NCBI GenBank assembly: GCA_047610145.1
Contig: JBLFZF010000003.1
Coordinates: 1-60,242, forward strand
Length of the DNA stretch: 60,242 nt
Direction: 5' to 3'
Origin: CAJXZP01 sp047610145
GTDB lineage: Bacteria; Bacteroidota; Bacteroidia; Flavobacteriales_G; Salibacteraceae
In this document: positions 44,486 through 55,200 of the stretch, piece after piece
Numbering within the stretch: the first letter of the stretch is position 1
How the letters are laid out: every line of letters begins with the position of its first letter
Translations under genes and position numbers: made by a program
The notes under the pieces: model-generated
Databases searched by the model: none
What the model saw: only the letters and a program-made list of their open reading frames with translations
What the model was told of the DNA's origin: nothing

Positions 44486-45304
44486 CTAGTACCCAGTTAT
44501 GTTTGCATTTCTGATTGAATCTTTTTCTGCCGCTGTCCAATCATATTTATACGTATACAAACTCCCCTCCCATTCGCCATAAAGCACATTAGGTAATACC
44601 ACAAAAGTGCTTCCAAACTCCGTCCTCAAACTGTCGGTAAGGTTATTCCTATCCGCATTAGATCGTTTATCAAAGATTTCGGTAAAGTCCGCTAAATTGT
44701 CACCAAATAACATCAATACATCATAATTTTCAAAAACCTGAGCCCGTCTATTCATTTTACTACCCTCATCCACACGCAGTAAAAAATCAGTTGAATCTAC
44801 TCCCTGAACCCCTATTTTAGACACATTCGCAATGGTGGAATGCAATTCTGCAATTCTTCTATTTGAAATAAAAATCACTTTGACCCCCTTACTCTGAGCA
44901 AACGCAATAAAAGGAACAGCTCCGGGCACGGCTCCTGCATGACTCAAATCTGACCATTCCTTCCATGTTTCTTTCGAGTATGACTCCTTATTTAAAGCAA
45001 GCTGAGCATTGTAAAAACTATTATCTACTACTGTTTCGTCTAGATCCATTATAATAGCTGGAGGCTTTTCATAAGGAAACGCATGATTATCTAGTTTACT
45101 TTCTAATTGTACTCTCGACATGTTATAGATTTGATAACATAGCGCTTTGTATTCAGCCGCTGTTTGATGCCATAAAACCGCATTAACCGTGTGGCTTTGA
45201 CTGTCTATTATCTCCAAATTTCCTGCATCCACTTTTACTTCTGCAGGGGAGTTACAACTAGAAAAAGAAAAAAAAATTAAACAAAATGGTACTATATACT
45301 TCAT
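44486..45304 (-). CDS. 5'-nucleotidase, lipoprotein e(P4) family
   Basis: Class C acid phosphatase of the HAD superfamily, anchored at the outer membrane. The lipobox ends at Cys17 (FSSC). The catalytic DDDD signature begins D87-L-D-E-T-V-V-D94, and SNRR plus LLRVD and LLFGDNLADF supply the remaining motifs. Family members strip phosphate from nucleotides such as NMN so that the nucleoside can be imported. The length is 272. It lies 15 bases after an unrecognised gene on the same strand. Confidence 0.92.
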   Translation of the reverse strand: MKYIVPFCLIFFSFSSCNSPAEVKVDAGNLEIIDSQSHTVNAVLWHQTAAEYKALCYQIYNMSRVQLESKLDNHAFPYEKPPAIIMDLDETVVDNSFYNAQLALNKESYSKETWKEWSDLSHAGAVPGAVPFIAFAQSKGVKVIFISNRRIAELHSTIANVSKIGVQGVDSTDFLLRVDEGSKMNRRAQVFENYDVLMLFGDNLADFTEIFDKRSNADRNNLTDSLRTEFGSTFVVLPNVLYGEWEGSLYTYKYDWTAAEKDSIRNANITGY

Positions 45305-45319
45305 ATTTATCCTATTAAT

Positions 45320-46432
45320 TTAAGTCATATCCATCGCACAAGTAAATACTGGCTTACTCATTAATTGATTCACTTGATCCTCATTTATATCAGATAAAGT
45401 CATCATTGTTCTTCCCGTTGGAACTTTAGAGAAGTTGCTTAACAATCCTTTATCCAAACTAGAGATTACGGGATGTAAAGGGCTTTTTAAGTCTTGCCAT
45501 AGCAAAGAGAAAGTTACATCATATTCATTCAATAAACTCGTAAATAATTTCTCTAGTTTATCTTCATGACCCGGTTTTACATACAAATAATCAAAAGTAA
45601 TAAACTCGAAATTTTTCGGGTTTATATATCTTTTCAGACCCGGCAAATGAGGTAATACCCTGAGCATGAAAAAACCCGTTACACCACTCATTTTCTTCAA
45701 CTCCCATTCACATTTGTTCGCCTGCACCCCGGCTACCACTTCCCCATTTTCTCGCCAAACAAAATATCCGTCATTTACAAACAAAAACATGTTGTTATAT
45801 AACGAATAGTCTGCATAGTAGGCATCAATGAGCTTAGCCATTCCAGGATAAGACACCGCCTCTAGCTTTTCAACTTTAGCATTTCTTTTAGGATGCAACC
45901 GAGTAAAAGAAAAGGTATCAAACTCCCCTACCGGGCTTAGTCCTAAAATCTCACTTAATTCTGTTGACCTGTAATTTTCTGCATCAAAATAGGCGTAAAA
46001 GAAGGAAGGCAAACTCAAGTCTTCTCCATAACCTACTCCATGAGAAGCAGGAGATACTGACATGAATTTTTTAAAATACCTTTTTAAAAAACCATCATTG
46101 CCATGCTTAATTCGCTTTTTCGAAGAAGCTTGAAGATTAGAACTAAATAAAAAATAACGAACATAATAAGCATTTACAAACCCAAAATCTGTTTTAACTC
46201 TGCGTAAGGCATTGGTCACAGTCGCTTTTAATTGACCCGACTGTTTCATATATAAGAAATACTTATCCTTAGTCTGAGCCAAACGTTCATCCACATTTTT
46301 GTGGTGATATTGAGCCCCATGAGAACCCACCGTCATGTTTCGCAACATCTCCTCAGCACCCGTAGGTATTTCAGTAGAAACCCCCACTTTAATACTACCT
46401 CTTTCAAAAAGTGTTTTATCGTCCTTACTCAT
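45320..46432 (-). CDS. Unrecognised cytoplasmic protein, possibly acyltransferase-like
   Basis: A 370-residue protein with no signal peptide or clear membrane helix. The second half has alternating strands and helices (MFLFVNDGYFVWRENGEVVA, then FEFITFDYLYVKPGHEDKLE and a TFSLLWQD segment) that recall a GNAT-type acyltransferase fold, but I cannot identify the acetyl-CoA loop with confidence. It is divergent from the 2OG oxygenase gene and upstream of the e(P4) phosphatase gene. No function is assigned. Confidence 0.65.
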   Translation of the reverse strand: MSKDDKTLFERGSIKVGVSTEIPTGAEEMLRNMTVGSHGAQYHHKNVDERLAQTKDKYFLYMKQSGQLKATVTNALRRVKTDFGFVNAYYVRYFLFSSNLQASSKKRIKHGNDGFLKRYFKKFMSVSPASHGVGYGEDLSLPSFFYAYFDAENYRSTELSEILGLSPVGEFDTFSFTRLHPKRNAKVEKLEAVSYPGMAKLIDAYYADYSLYNNMFLFVNDGYFVWRENGEVVAGVQANKCEWELKKMSGVTGFFMLRVLPHLPGLKRYINPKNFEFITFDYLYVKPGHEDKLEKLFTSLLNEYDVTFSLLWQDLKSPLHPVISSLDKGLLSNFSKVPTGRTMMTLSDINEDQVNQLMSKPVFTCAMDMT

Positions 46433-46545
46433 TCAATTCTATTACGATATGCTATTTTTTCGATGGTTCAAAATTAGTCAGATTATTAGGTCTACCTTTC
46501 TAGAGTATCAACTATTTTTACACATCAAAAGCTCCGCAGTTCCGA

Positions 46546-47370
46546 ATGGCAATCGATCATAAAAACTTAGACGAAAATTTAGCACAGTTTTCTGAGCAAT
46601 ACGTTGCTAATAAGCCTTTTCCCAGCCTTGTGCTGGACCGTTTTCTAACAAACGACTCCATACAAACTATTCAAGAAGATTTTCCAGAAGTGAATGACCA
46701 ATTTTGGACCCATTACATTCATTACAACGAACGAAAACATGGATTAACCAAGTGGGAACATTTTCCTACGTCTATTCAAAAACTAATTGTAGAGTTACAA
46801 AACCAAAAGTTCATTATTTGGTTAGAACAGTTAACCGGAATAAAAAACCTCTTTGCTGATGTCCAATTGGAAGGAAGTGGTCTCCACCAAACAAAAAATG
46901 GAGGCTACCTAAACATTCACGCAGATTTCACTGTTCATCCTAAACACCCGAAATGGCAAAGAAGAGTAAATGTGTTGGTTTATTTAAATGATAATTGGAA
47001 TGCCCAATGGGGAGGTCATCTAGAATTATGGAATGCGGACATGACCAAATGTGAAAAACGAATTTCACCTGTGTCTAATCGCTGCGTCATATTTTCAACC
47101 TCCAAAAACACATATCACGGATATCCCAACCCTATAAGTTGTCCGGAAAATCAATCTAGAAAATCAATTGCGCTATATTACTATACCGAAGAAGATGAAA
47201 TTATAAAAACAGCAACTTCCTATAAAGCACGTCCTACGGATGGGGCAAAAAAATGGTTGATTTGGGCAGACTCCCAGTTAATCTCTACGTACTCCTATAT
47301 CAAAGGTGTAACTGGTTTAAATGACGATTTTGTAAGTTCCATCCTAAACATATTTAACAAGAAAAAATAA
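46546..47370 (+). CDS. 2-oxoglutarate/Fe(II)-dependent oxygenase (prolyl 4-hydroxylase-like)
   Basis: The iron triad H125-x-D127 ... H191 (NIHADF and YHGYP) and R205 (RKSIALYYY) for 2-oxoglutarate fit the P4H-like jelly-roll fold. The 274-residue length fits small bacterial members, which hydroxylate proteins or sugars. The membrane glycosyltransferase starts four bases after its stop and the GNAT follows, so it may modify a cell-surface product; that is inference. Confidence 0.85.
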   Translation: MAIDHKNLDENLAQFSEQYVANKPFPSLVLDRFLTNDSIQTIQEDFPEVNDQFWTHYIHYNERKHGLTKWEHFPTSIQKLIVELQNQKFIIWLEQLTGIKNLFADVQLEGSGLHQTKNGGYLNIHADFTVHPKHPKWQRRVNVLVYLNDNWNAQWGGHLELWNADMTKCEKRISPVSNRCVIFSTSKNTYHGYPNPISCPENQSRKSIALYYYTEEDEIIKTATSYKARPTDGAKKWLIWADSQLISTYSYIKGVTGLNDDFVSSILNIFNKKK

Positions 47371-47374
47371 ATCC

Positions 47375-49030
47375 ATGGACAAAAACAAGGTATTCATCGT
47401 TCTGGCTTGCATTCTCTTTTTCATGCCCTTTTTAGGCCAGGTTCATCTATTTGATTGGGATGAAATAAACTTTGCCGAAATAGCCCGTGAAATGGTGATC
47501 ACCAATGATTATTTAAGACCTCAAATAGATTATCAAATATTTACCGAAAAGCCTCCCATGTTTATGTGGTTTCAGGCTGCTTCCATGAATGTTTTCGGTA
47601 TGAATGAGTATGCTGCTAGGTTTCCAAATACCATTGCCGGAATACTTACCTTGTTACTTCTCTATACCTCAGGGAAACGGTTATTTAGTAGAGCGTTTGG
47701 TCTTCTTTGGGCGGGTGCCTATTTTGGCAGTATTCTACCTCATTTATATTTCAGATCAGGAATTATTGACCCCTGGTTTAACCTCTTTATATTTCTAGGC
47801 CTCTACAATATCATTATATTCTACTGGAAGAAAGAATCGAATAGTGACCTCCCTTTTTACCGTTCAAAATGGAGATACTTAATCTTGGCTGGAATATTTA
47901 CGGGTATGGGTATCTTAGTTAAAGGTCCTGTTGCATTTTTAATTATTTGCATTGCCTTAGGCGTTTACTGGATTCTTAAAAAATTCAAGTTCTACATAAA
48001 TATAGTCGATTTTGGCATCTATACAAGCGTCACCCTTTTAACAGCATCAATTTGGTTTGGTTTAGTTACGCTCTTTAATGGGCCTAAATTTGCGCTAGAA
48101 TTTACCATTAGACAATGGGAGTTGTTTTCACAACAAGACGCAGGCCATGGCGGGTTTATAGGATACCATTTTGTTGTCTTATTAGTACTGGTATTTCCGG
48201 CAAGTATTTTCATGATTCGAAGTATGGGTCCTCTAGTGCAGGGAAAGCCTTATCAAAACGATATGCGTAAATGGATGCTTATCCTATTTTGGGTGGTACT
48301 CATTTTATTCTCTATCGTTAGTACCAAAATAATACACTATTCTTCATTAGCTTATTTCCCCATGACGTATTTGGCCGCATTAGTCATTTATCATATGCAA
48401 AAAGGATTAGTCAAGTTTGCTCTTTGGATGAAGATCAGTTTAGGTTTAATCATGGCCCTTTTCGCCACGGCATTAATCGCACTGCCATGGCTAGGAATGA
48501 ATATTGAAATTTTAAAACCCCTGTTAGCTGCGGATCCTTTTGCAGTGGCCAATCTGAATGCAGAAGTTAACTGGACCGGACTAGAGTTTATTCCTGGTAT
48601 TTGGTTACTGATAACTACAACAGCAGGAATTATTTTTTTCCATAAAGGAAAAACTTATAAGGGAGCCTTATGGTTATTTGGAGGCACCGCCCTTTTCGTG
48701 TTCTTTACCTTAACATTTATCATTACCAAAATAGAAGCAATTACTCAAAATGCAGCTATTGAATTCTATGAAACAAAAGTGGATTGCAATTGTTATGTCG
48801 TATCCGAAGAGTATAAAAGTTACGCTCAATTGTTCTATACCAAAATAAAACCAGGTCTCAACCCAAATAGGCATGATATCAATTGGTTAAAAACAGGCGC
48901 CATTGATAAAGATGTATACTTTGTTGCCAAAGTTACCGGTACCCAATACCTCGAACAATTAGAAGACGTTACATTTCTTTACGAAAAGAATGGCTTTTCA
49001 TTTTGGGAACGTAAAGCCCTGAATAAATAA
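47375..49030 (+). CDS. ArnT/PMT-like membrane glycosyltransferase (GT39/GT83 type)
   Basis: Uses a polyprenyl-phosphate sugar to glycosylate a periplasmic acceptor such as lipid A or a protein. About 11 transmembrane segments. The catalytic loop-1 motif is D27-W-D-E30 followed by INFAEIARE, typical of PMT_2/ArnT proteins; TEKPPMFMW is also characteristic. The C-terminal part (about 430-551) is a small soluble domain. The length is 551. It lies four bases after the 2OG oxygenase gene and is followed 12 bases later by a GNAT, so the three form an operon. Confidence 0.88.
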   Translation: MDKNKVFIVLACILFFMPFLGQVHLFDWDEINFAEIAREMVITNDYLRPQIDYQIFTEKPPMFMWFQAASMNVFGMNEYAARFPNTIAGILTLLLLYTSGKRLFSRAFGLLWAGAYFGSILPHLYFRSGIIDPWFNLFIFLGLYNIIIFYWKKESNSDLPFYRSKWRYLILAGIFTGMGILVKGPVAFLIICIALGVYWILKKFKFYINIVDFGIYTSVTLLTASIWFGLVTLFNGPKFALEFTIRQWELFSQQDAGHGGFIGYHFVVLLVLVFPASIFMIRSMGPLVQGKPYQNDMRKWMLILFWVVLILFSIVSTKIIHYSSLAYFPMTYLAALVIYHMQKGLVKFALWMKISLGLIMALFATALIALPWLGMNIEILKPLLAADPFAVANLNAEVNWTGLEFIPGIWLLITTTAGIIFFHKGKTYKGALWLFGGTALFVFFTLTFIITKIEAITQNAAIEFYETKVDCNCYVVSEEYKSYAQLFYTKIKPGLNPNRHDINWLKTGAIDKDVYFVAKVTGTQYLEQLEDVTFLYEKNGFSFWERKALNK

Positions 49031-49042
49031 ATTCCAACGCAT

Positions 49043-49528
49043 ATGAATCCAGTTATTAGAATAGGCACAATAGAAGACTTACCTCGATTAAGAGAATTAA
49101 TTGTTGAATTAGCTATCTACGAAAAAGAACCCGATGCGGTGGAAGTCACTCTTCAAGAATTAGAAAGAGACGGCTTTGGTGTGAACTCTATTTTTGAATT
49201 TTTCGTTGCTGAAATCAACGGTACAATTGAAGGAATTGCACTACACTACTTTAAATACTCTACATGGAAAGGAAAATGTCTTTTCCTTGAAGATATTGTG
49301 GTCAACGAATCCTTCCGAGGAAAAGGTATAGGTAAGTTACTTTTTGATGAAGTGGTCAAAGTAGCCGCTGCGCATAAATGCAAACGAATGGAATGGCAAG
49401 TACTGGAATGGAATGCAACAGCTATTTCATTTTATAAAAATAAATACAATGCTAATTTAGACCCAGAATGGCTGAATGGAAAACTCACTGGCCACCAAAT
49501 AATAAAAATAGCGAGTGATTTAAGCTAA
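49043..49528 (+). CDS. GNAT acetyltransferase, diamine-acetyltransferase-like
   Basis: A 161-residue single GNAT domain. RIGTIEDLPRLRELIVELA, the FLEDIVVNESFRGKGIGKLL segment (acetyl-CoA loop RGKGIG) and WNATAISFYK at the end are typical of the spermidine/spermine N-acetyltransferase group. The true substrate could be a polyamine or another amine. It is the last gene of the run starting with the 2OG oxygenase. Confidence 0.9.
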   Translation: MNPVIRIGTIEDLPRLRELIVELAIYEKEPDAVEVTLQELERDGFGVNSIFEFFVAEINGTIEGIALHYFKYSTWKGKCLFLEDIVVNESFRGKGIGKLLFDEVVKVAAAHKCKRMEWQVLEWNATAISFYKNKYNANLDPEWLNGKLTGHQIIKIASDLS

Positions 49529-49682
49529 TAATTAGCACTATTTAAGCATCTAATTTAATTATTTGGTCAATAAATATATATTACTCATCACTAAAACAGA
49601 CAGATCTACCCCATTAAAAAAAACTAAAAAATTGATTGTCAAGCATATAAATAAAAGCACACTTGACAAACACCACTTTCGC

Positions 49683-49715
49683 TTTGGTGATTTGACTAAA
49701 TAGTATGTACATTTG
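49683..49715 (+). promoter_or_regulatory. Promoter of the secreted-protein gene
   Basis: TTTG (49683-49686), a 21-base spacer, then TACATTTG (49708-49715); the ATG follows 38 bases later. Both elements match the consensus. Confidence 0.6.
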
Positions 49716-49753
49716 AATCAGATTTTAAAACCACTATTTTTAAATCGCCTACT

Positions 49754-50542
49754 ATGAAATTAAAACAATACATTCTCTCCATATTTATTATGGCTTTTGG
49801 GATTATGTGTACACCACTGTTCGCTCAGGTTATTGGTCAACAATCAGTAACAGCGACAATGGACCTACGACCAGTTCTTCAATTAGATATTTCAACAAGC
49901 AACCAAGTAGAGTTTGTTTTTGATAATATTGATGATTATTACGCAGGGATTACGCAATACGGTGCCACCATTTTAAAAGTAAGCTCTACCGTAAACTGGG
50001 ATCTATATGCCGTAGGTAGGTCATCTGGAACGAATGGTTCTGAATATTGGGATCAACAAATTCAATATGGCAGTAATAACCCAAACGCTATCCCAAATAT
50101 TCCATTAAGTTGCTTAGAGTTACATCAGTCTCAACCTAACGCAGGTGCGAATGCAGCTACCGGACCTTTTGCCGATTATAGTCAACCGTTTGCTCCCTCA
50201 GGTGTACCATCTGGAGGAAATAGTGTGTATGTAAATAACGGGACAAATGTAGCTCCCTCCACTAATGGAAAGTATATTGGTGGTCACGCTGGGACTTCAG
50301 GAATTGACGGACAAGATTTTTTACCCGGAGGTAGTTACTTAAATCAAAATGGAATTAACTCTGATTTTTATTACGTAATCGATTACAGAATTTTACCAGG
50401 ACTCCCTGCAACTTTTCCAATGGCTTCAAACGAAGATGCTTCAAGCTCATTAGACTTAGTTAGCGTAAATGGAGATGGTGCATATGCACAACCTGGGGTT
50501 TATACAATGTATGTAGAATACATTCTTTTAGAAGATCAATAA
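49754..50542 (+). CDS. Secreted protein of unknown function
   Basis: The signal peptide (about 1-24, ending PLFAQ) is followed by 238 residues rich in Asn, Gly, Ser and Tyr, with few charges and only one Cys (in IPLSCLELHQSQ). Beta-strand patterns dominate (VSSTVNWDLYAVGRSSGTN at about 76-94 and VYTMYVEYILLEDQ at the very end). It has no typical T9SS sorting tail and no lipobox, so it may be soluble in the periplasm, surface-attached by other means or a filament subunit. It has a good promoter and a terminator of its own, so it is an independent unit. Confidence 0.7.
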   Translation: MKLKQYILSIFIMAFGIMCTPLFAQVIGQQSVTATMDLRPVLQLDISTSNQVEFVFDNIDDYYAGITQYGATILKVSSTVNWDLYAVGRSSGTNGSEYWDQQIQYGSNNPNAIPNIPLSCLELHQSQPNAGANAATGPFADYSQPFAPSGVPSGGNSVYVNNGTNVAPSTNGKYIGGHAGTSGIDGQDFLPGGSYLNQNGINSDFYYVIDYRILPGLPATFPMASNEDASSSLDLVSVNGDGAYAQPGVYTMYVEYILLEDQ

Positions 50543-50583
50543 TTTTTTCTTTCATGTAGTGGTGAAAGTAGTTAGTGAAAAGC

Positions 50584-50616
50584 AAAAAAAGCGCAAAGAC
50601 ATTTGCGCTTTTTTTA
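50584..50616 (+). terminator. Terminator after the secreted-protein gene
   Basis: AAAGCGCAAA/TTTGCGCTTT around loop GACA (50598-50601), followed by seven or more T. Confidence 0.9.
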
Positions 50617-50643
50617 TGCGCTATCAATAGCTAATGCCTAACG

Positions 50644-50673
50644 TTTCTCCTAACCCATTTTTTGTTACTTTCG
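50644..50673 (+). promoter_or_regulatory. Promoter of the AGCS symporter gene
   Basis: TTTC (50644-50647), an 18-base spacer, then TACTTTCG (50666-50673), each with one difference from consensus; 30 bases before the ATG at 50704. Confidence 0.45.
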
Positions 50674-50703
50674 ATATCTCAAAAAATCTCATACCTATCT
50701 TAC

Positions 50704-52179
50704 ATGATTGAAACCATAATAAACCAAGTAAATTCTATTATTTGGAGTGATGCGTTAATTGCTATAGCCTTATTATCAGGTGTTTTTTACTCATTTAAAA
50801 CCAAGTTTGTTCAAGTCAGAATGTTTAAAGAAATGCTTCGTTTGCTTTTTGGAGGTAAGGCATCAGAGCGAGGTGTTTCCTCTTTTCAAGCTTTTGCCAT
50901 TGCTATTTCAGGAAGAGTGGGAACCGGAAATATTGCAGGAGTAGCAACAGCCATTGCTTTAGGTGGTCCAGGTGCTATTTTTTGGATGTGGGTCATTGCA
51001 TTTTTAGGTTCCGCATCTGCATTTATTGAAGCCACTCTAGGACAATTATACAAGGTTAATAAAGGCGGTGAATACCGCGGTGGACCAGCCTATTATATTG
51101 AAAAAGGATTAGGAATTAAATGGTTTGCAACGTTATTTGCTATTGCAACCATACTGAGTACCGCATTATTTTTACCAGGAGTGCAAGCAAATAGTATTGC
51201 CGCAGGAATTAAGGCTGCATTTTCAATTGACCCAACATATACTGGAATCGCTATTATTTCTTTTTTAGCTCTTATTGTTTTCGGAGGCGTAAAACGAATC
51301 GGAAAATTTTCGGAAATTGTAGTTCCCTTTATGGCCATTGTGTATGTATTAGTTGCGGTGGTTATTATTGGATTAAACTTTACGGAAATCCCAGCGGTAT
51401 TAAAACTTATTGTTACTTCCGCTTTTGGAGCCGATCAAGCTTTTGGTGGAATAGTAGGAATGGCCATTATGTGGGGGGTTAAACGTGGTATATACTCGAA
51501 CGAAGCAGGACAAGGTACGGCTCCACACGCGGCTGCGGCCGCAGAGGTAAGTCATCCAGCAAAACAAGGGTTAGTACAGGCATTCTCAGTGTACATAGAC
51601 ACCTTATTTGTATGCACCGCTACCGCGTTTATGATACTCTTCACTCTACAGTATAACGTAATTGATCCAGATGGTGGATTCATTTTCGAAAACCTAGAGG
51701 GTGTAAGTTATGGCCCTGAGTTTACTCAAATGGCCATTGAAAGTCAATTTCCAGGGTTTGGTAAAATATTTGTCGCCATTTCGCTTTCCTTTTTCGCTTT
51801 CACAACTATTATGGCTTACTACTATATAGCAGAAACTAATGTGAGTTATTTGGATCACCAAAACAAAAAGCCTTGGATGATATGGGTGCTTAGAGCCTTA
51901 ATTTTAGGAGCCACCTTTTACGGAGCAATAAAATCTGCCGAACTCGCTTGGACTATGGGGGATATTGGTGTAGGTATGATGGCATGGTTAAACTTCATTG
52001 CCATTTTCTTTTTACGAAAACCAGCTTTAGCAATGCTTAAAGATTACGAAGACCAAAAGAGCAGAGGTATCGAAGAACCTATTTACGATCCAGATAATAC
52101 ACCTGCAGCTAATTTTGATACGGATAATTTAGATATATGGAGAAAAATAGCCGCCCGATTTAAAGCAGAAGAAAAATAG
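50704..52179 (+). CDS. Sodium:alanine (AGCS-family) symporter
   Basis: Inner-membrane sodium- or proton-coupled importer of alanine or glycine. About 11 transmembrane helices. The family signature is seen in SGRVGTGNIAGVATAIALGG (about 80-99) and the NEAGQGTAPHAAAAAE segment in the middle. The 491-residue length is normal. The ATG at 50704 is preferred to the TTG/ATG codons upstream because the product then begins with the expected first helix (MIETIINQVNSIIWS). Confidence 0.95.
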   Translation: MIETIINQVNSIIWSDALIAIALLSGVFYSFKTKFVQVRMFKEMLRLLFGGKASERGVSSFQAFAIAISGRVGTGNIAGVATAIALGGPGAIFWMWVIAFLGSASAFIEATLGQLYKVNKGGEYRGGPAYYIEKGLGIKWFATLFAIATILSTALFLPGVQANSIAAGIKAAFSIDPTYTGIAIISFLALIVFGGVKRIGKFSEIVVPFMAIVYVLVAVVIIGLNFTEIPAVLKLIVTSAFGADQAFGGIVGMAIMWGVKRGIYSNEAGQGTAPHAAAAAEVSHPAKQGLVQAFSVYIDTLFVCTATAFMILFTLQYNVIDPDGGFIFENLEGVSYGPEFTQMAIESQFPGFGKIFVAISLSFFAFTTIMAYYYIAETNVSYLDHQNKKPWMIWVLRALILGATFYGAIKSAELAWTMGDIGVGMMAWLNFIAIFFLRKPALAMLKDYEDQKSRGIEEPIYDPDNTPAANFDTDNLDIWRKIAARFKAEEK

Positions 52180-52199
52180 AATACGAAACGTATAAAAAT

Positions 52200-52237
52200 A
52201 AGAAAGCCCCAATTGACTAATCAATTGGGGCTTTCTT
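52200..52237. terminator. Bidirectional terminator between the symporter and secA
   Basis: A perfect 17-bp stem (52200-52216 with 52221-52237) around loop CTAA, serving both convergent genes. Confidence 0.92.
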
Positions 52238-52249
52238 ATACGTATATAA

Positions 52250-55200
52250 TTAAGCGTCTATTCTCCAGCTCCCACCTTTCAAAAGAGGCTCTGCTTGTTT
52301 AAACTTAACAGATTTGGTTTCACCAGTCTGTACATGTTTTATAGTCACTTTATCATTTCTACCAATCACCTTTTCGGTATTTACCACAGGGATTTTCTTC
52401 TCTTCTTGTTTATTTTCAGAAGGATCGTGATATTGTTGCCCACCTGTTGCTGCAGAAGGTAACTCCTCTTTACGCTCTTGCAACTGACGTGCTTTTACTC
52501 GAGGGGCCGGTGCAGCTTGAACTTGTGTATTCTCTTGTTGTGGTAAATTAGCTTTCACTAAAAATGAAACTCCTTCTTTACCAATTTGCCCAACCATTTC
52601 TTTAAATAATTTGAAAGACTCAAATTTATAAATCAATAGCGGATCTTTTTGTTCATAAACGGCATTTCTAACAGATTGACGCAAATCATCCATGGCACGT
52701 AAATGTTCTTTCCAATATTGATCTATCATTGTTAAAGAAACACCTTTCTCTAAAGAATCAATTAACTCCAATCCTTTACTCGTGTATGACTTTTCTAGAT
52801 TAGCCACTACTTGCATTGATTTTTTACCATCTGTAAAAGGAACCACAATGTTTTCGTAATGCGCGTTTGGATCTTCGTAAACGTTCTTAATTACTGGAAA
52901 TGCCTTAGTCGCCATTTCTTTATGTCGACCAAAATAACTACTTAATGTTGCTTCGTATACTTTTTCAATTAAATCATCTCTACGGTCATTCAAAAACTCT
53001 TTTTCCGTGACTGGTATATCTACATGAAGTGAGGCTAAAGCTTCTAGCTTAAAGCCCTTATAGTCTTTGGTATTCGAATAGTCAATCACCATACTTTCGA
53101 TATTATCGAAAATAGAATTTGCAATATCAATTTTTAATCGAGTACCACGCAAAGCATTACGTCTACGTTTATAAATAACCTCTCGTTGCTTATTCATCAC
53201 ATCATCGTATTCCAATAAATTCTTACGAATACCGAAGTTGTTTTCCTCTACTTTTTTCTGTGCTCTTTCAATTGAGTTACTAATCATTTTATGCTGAATA
53301 GCTTCTCCTTCTTCATGGCCCATTCTATCCATCATTTTGGCAATTCTTTCCGAACCAAAAAGACGCATTAAATTATCTTCTAAAGAAACAAAGAATTGAG
53401 AAGACCCTGGATCTCCTTGACGACCCGAACGCCCCCGTAATTGACGGTCAATACGTCTTGATTCATGTCTTTCTGTACCAATAATAGCTAAACCACCCGA
53501 GTCTTTTGTTGCCTGAGTTAATTTAATATCGGTACCACGACCGGCCATATTCGTTGCAATTGTTACCGTTCCTGGCTCTCCTGCATGTTGCACTACCTCT
53601 GCTTCTCTTTGGTGTAATTTTGCATTTAGTACTTGATGCTCTACCTTTCTCATGGCCAACATACGACCTAACAGCTCAGACACTTCAACAGAAGTAGTTC
53701 CGACCAATACCGGACGGCCCGCATCTCTAAGCTTTACCACTTCATCAATTACGGCATTATACTTTTCACGAGCGGTTTTATATACAAAATCTTCCTTATC
53801 ATCTCTTAATAAAGGTCTGTTTGTTGGAATTACAACTACATCTAATTTGTAAATTTCCCAAAATTCTCCTGCCTCCGTTTCTGCCGTACCTGTCATACCC
53901 GACAGTTTATTGTACATCCGAAAGTAGTTTTGGAGGGTCACTGTAGCATAGGTTTGAGTTGAAGCTTCAATCTTTACCTTTTCTTTTGCTTCAATGGCTT
54001 GATGTAAACCATCTGAGTATCTACGGCCATCCATAATACGACCTGTTTGCTCATCTACAATCTTTACTTGATTATCCATTAACACATACTCTACATCCTT
54101 TTCGAACATACAATAGGCTTTCAATAATTTATCAATGGTATGGAGTCTTTCGGTTTTGATTGTATAATCATCTAAAACCACTTCCTTTTGCGACAATTTA
54201 TCGGTTTCGCTACTTTCAGAATTATCAATTTCAGAAAGTAAGCTGGATAAATCTGGCATCAAGAAAAACTCTTTATTCGCTACTGATTTTGATATTAAGT
54301 CTACCCCTCTATCCGTAAGATCAACGCTATTATTTTTTTCCTCAATTACAAAAAACAAGGCATCATCTACAATATGCATTTGCTTACCTTGATCTTGCAA
54401 GTAAAAATTTTCCGTTTCTTGCAACATCAACTTCATTCCTGACTCACTCAAAAACTTAATTAGAGACTTACTCTTTGGCAAACCTCTAAAACATCTAAAC
54501 AAGGCTAACTTACCTTCTTCAATAGTTTTCGCACGTTCTTTTTTGTCTGGGTGAGTAGTTTCCGTAGCCGCTAATTTCCTTTTGGCTTCCGTAAAAAGTC
54601 CGTTAACTAATTTCTTTTGCTCGACAACTAATTGTTCGATTTTTGGTTTCAGCTCATCAAAGTGATGAACATCTCCTTTTGGTGTCGGGCCCGAAATAAT
54701 TAATGGTGTTCTTGCTTCATCAATTAACACTGAATCAACCTCATCAACAATGGCATAATTATGCGGTGGCTGAACTAATTCAGCAACCGTACTCGCCATA
54801 TTATCTCTTAAATAATCAAAGCCAAACTCGTTATTGGTACCGTAAGTAATATCTGCACGGTAAGCCGCTTTTCTTTCGGGCGAATTTGGTCTTGTTTTAT
54901 CAATACATGCGATAGACATGCCATGAAACTCAAACATGGGAGCCATCCACTCACTATCTCGTTTGGCTAAGTAATCATTTACAGTAACCAAGTGCACTCC
55001 TCTTCCAGAAAGTGCATTCAAATACATGGGTAATGTTCCTACTAAGGTTTTCCCCTCTCCAGTCATCATTTCTGCAATTTTACCTTGGTGTAATACAATA
55101 CCCCCAATTAACTGCACATCATAATGAATCATATCCCAAGTAACTGGAGTACCTGCTGCTTCCCATGTATTTGCCCAAATTGATTTATCGCCAATAATTT

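Noticed and set aside
49524..49536. GCTAATAATTAGC palindrome after the GNAT gene, considered as a terminator
   Set aside because: Short AT-rich stem with no following T run.
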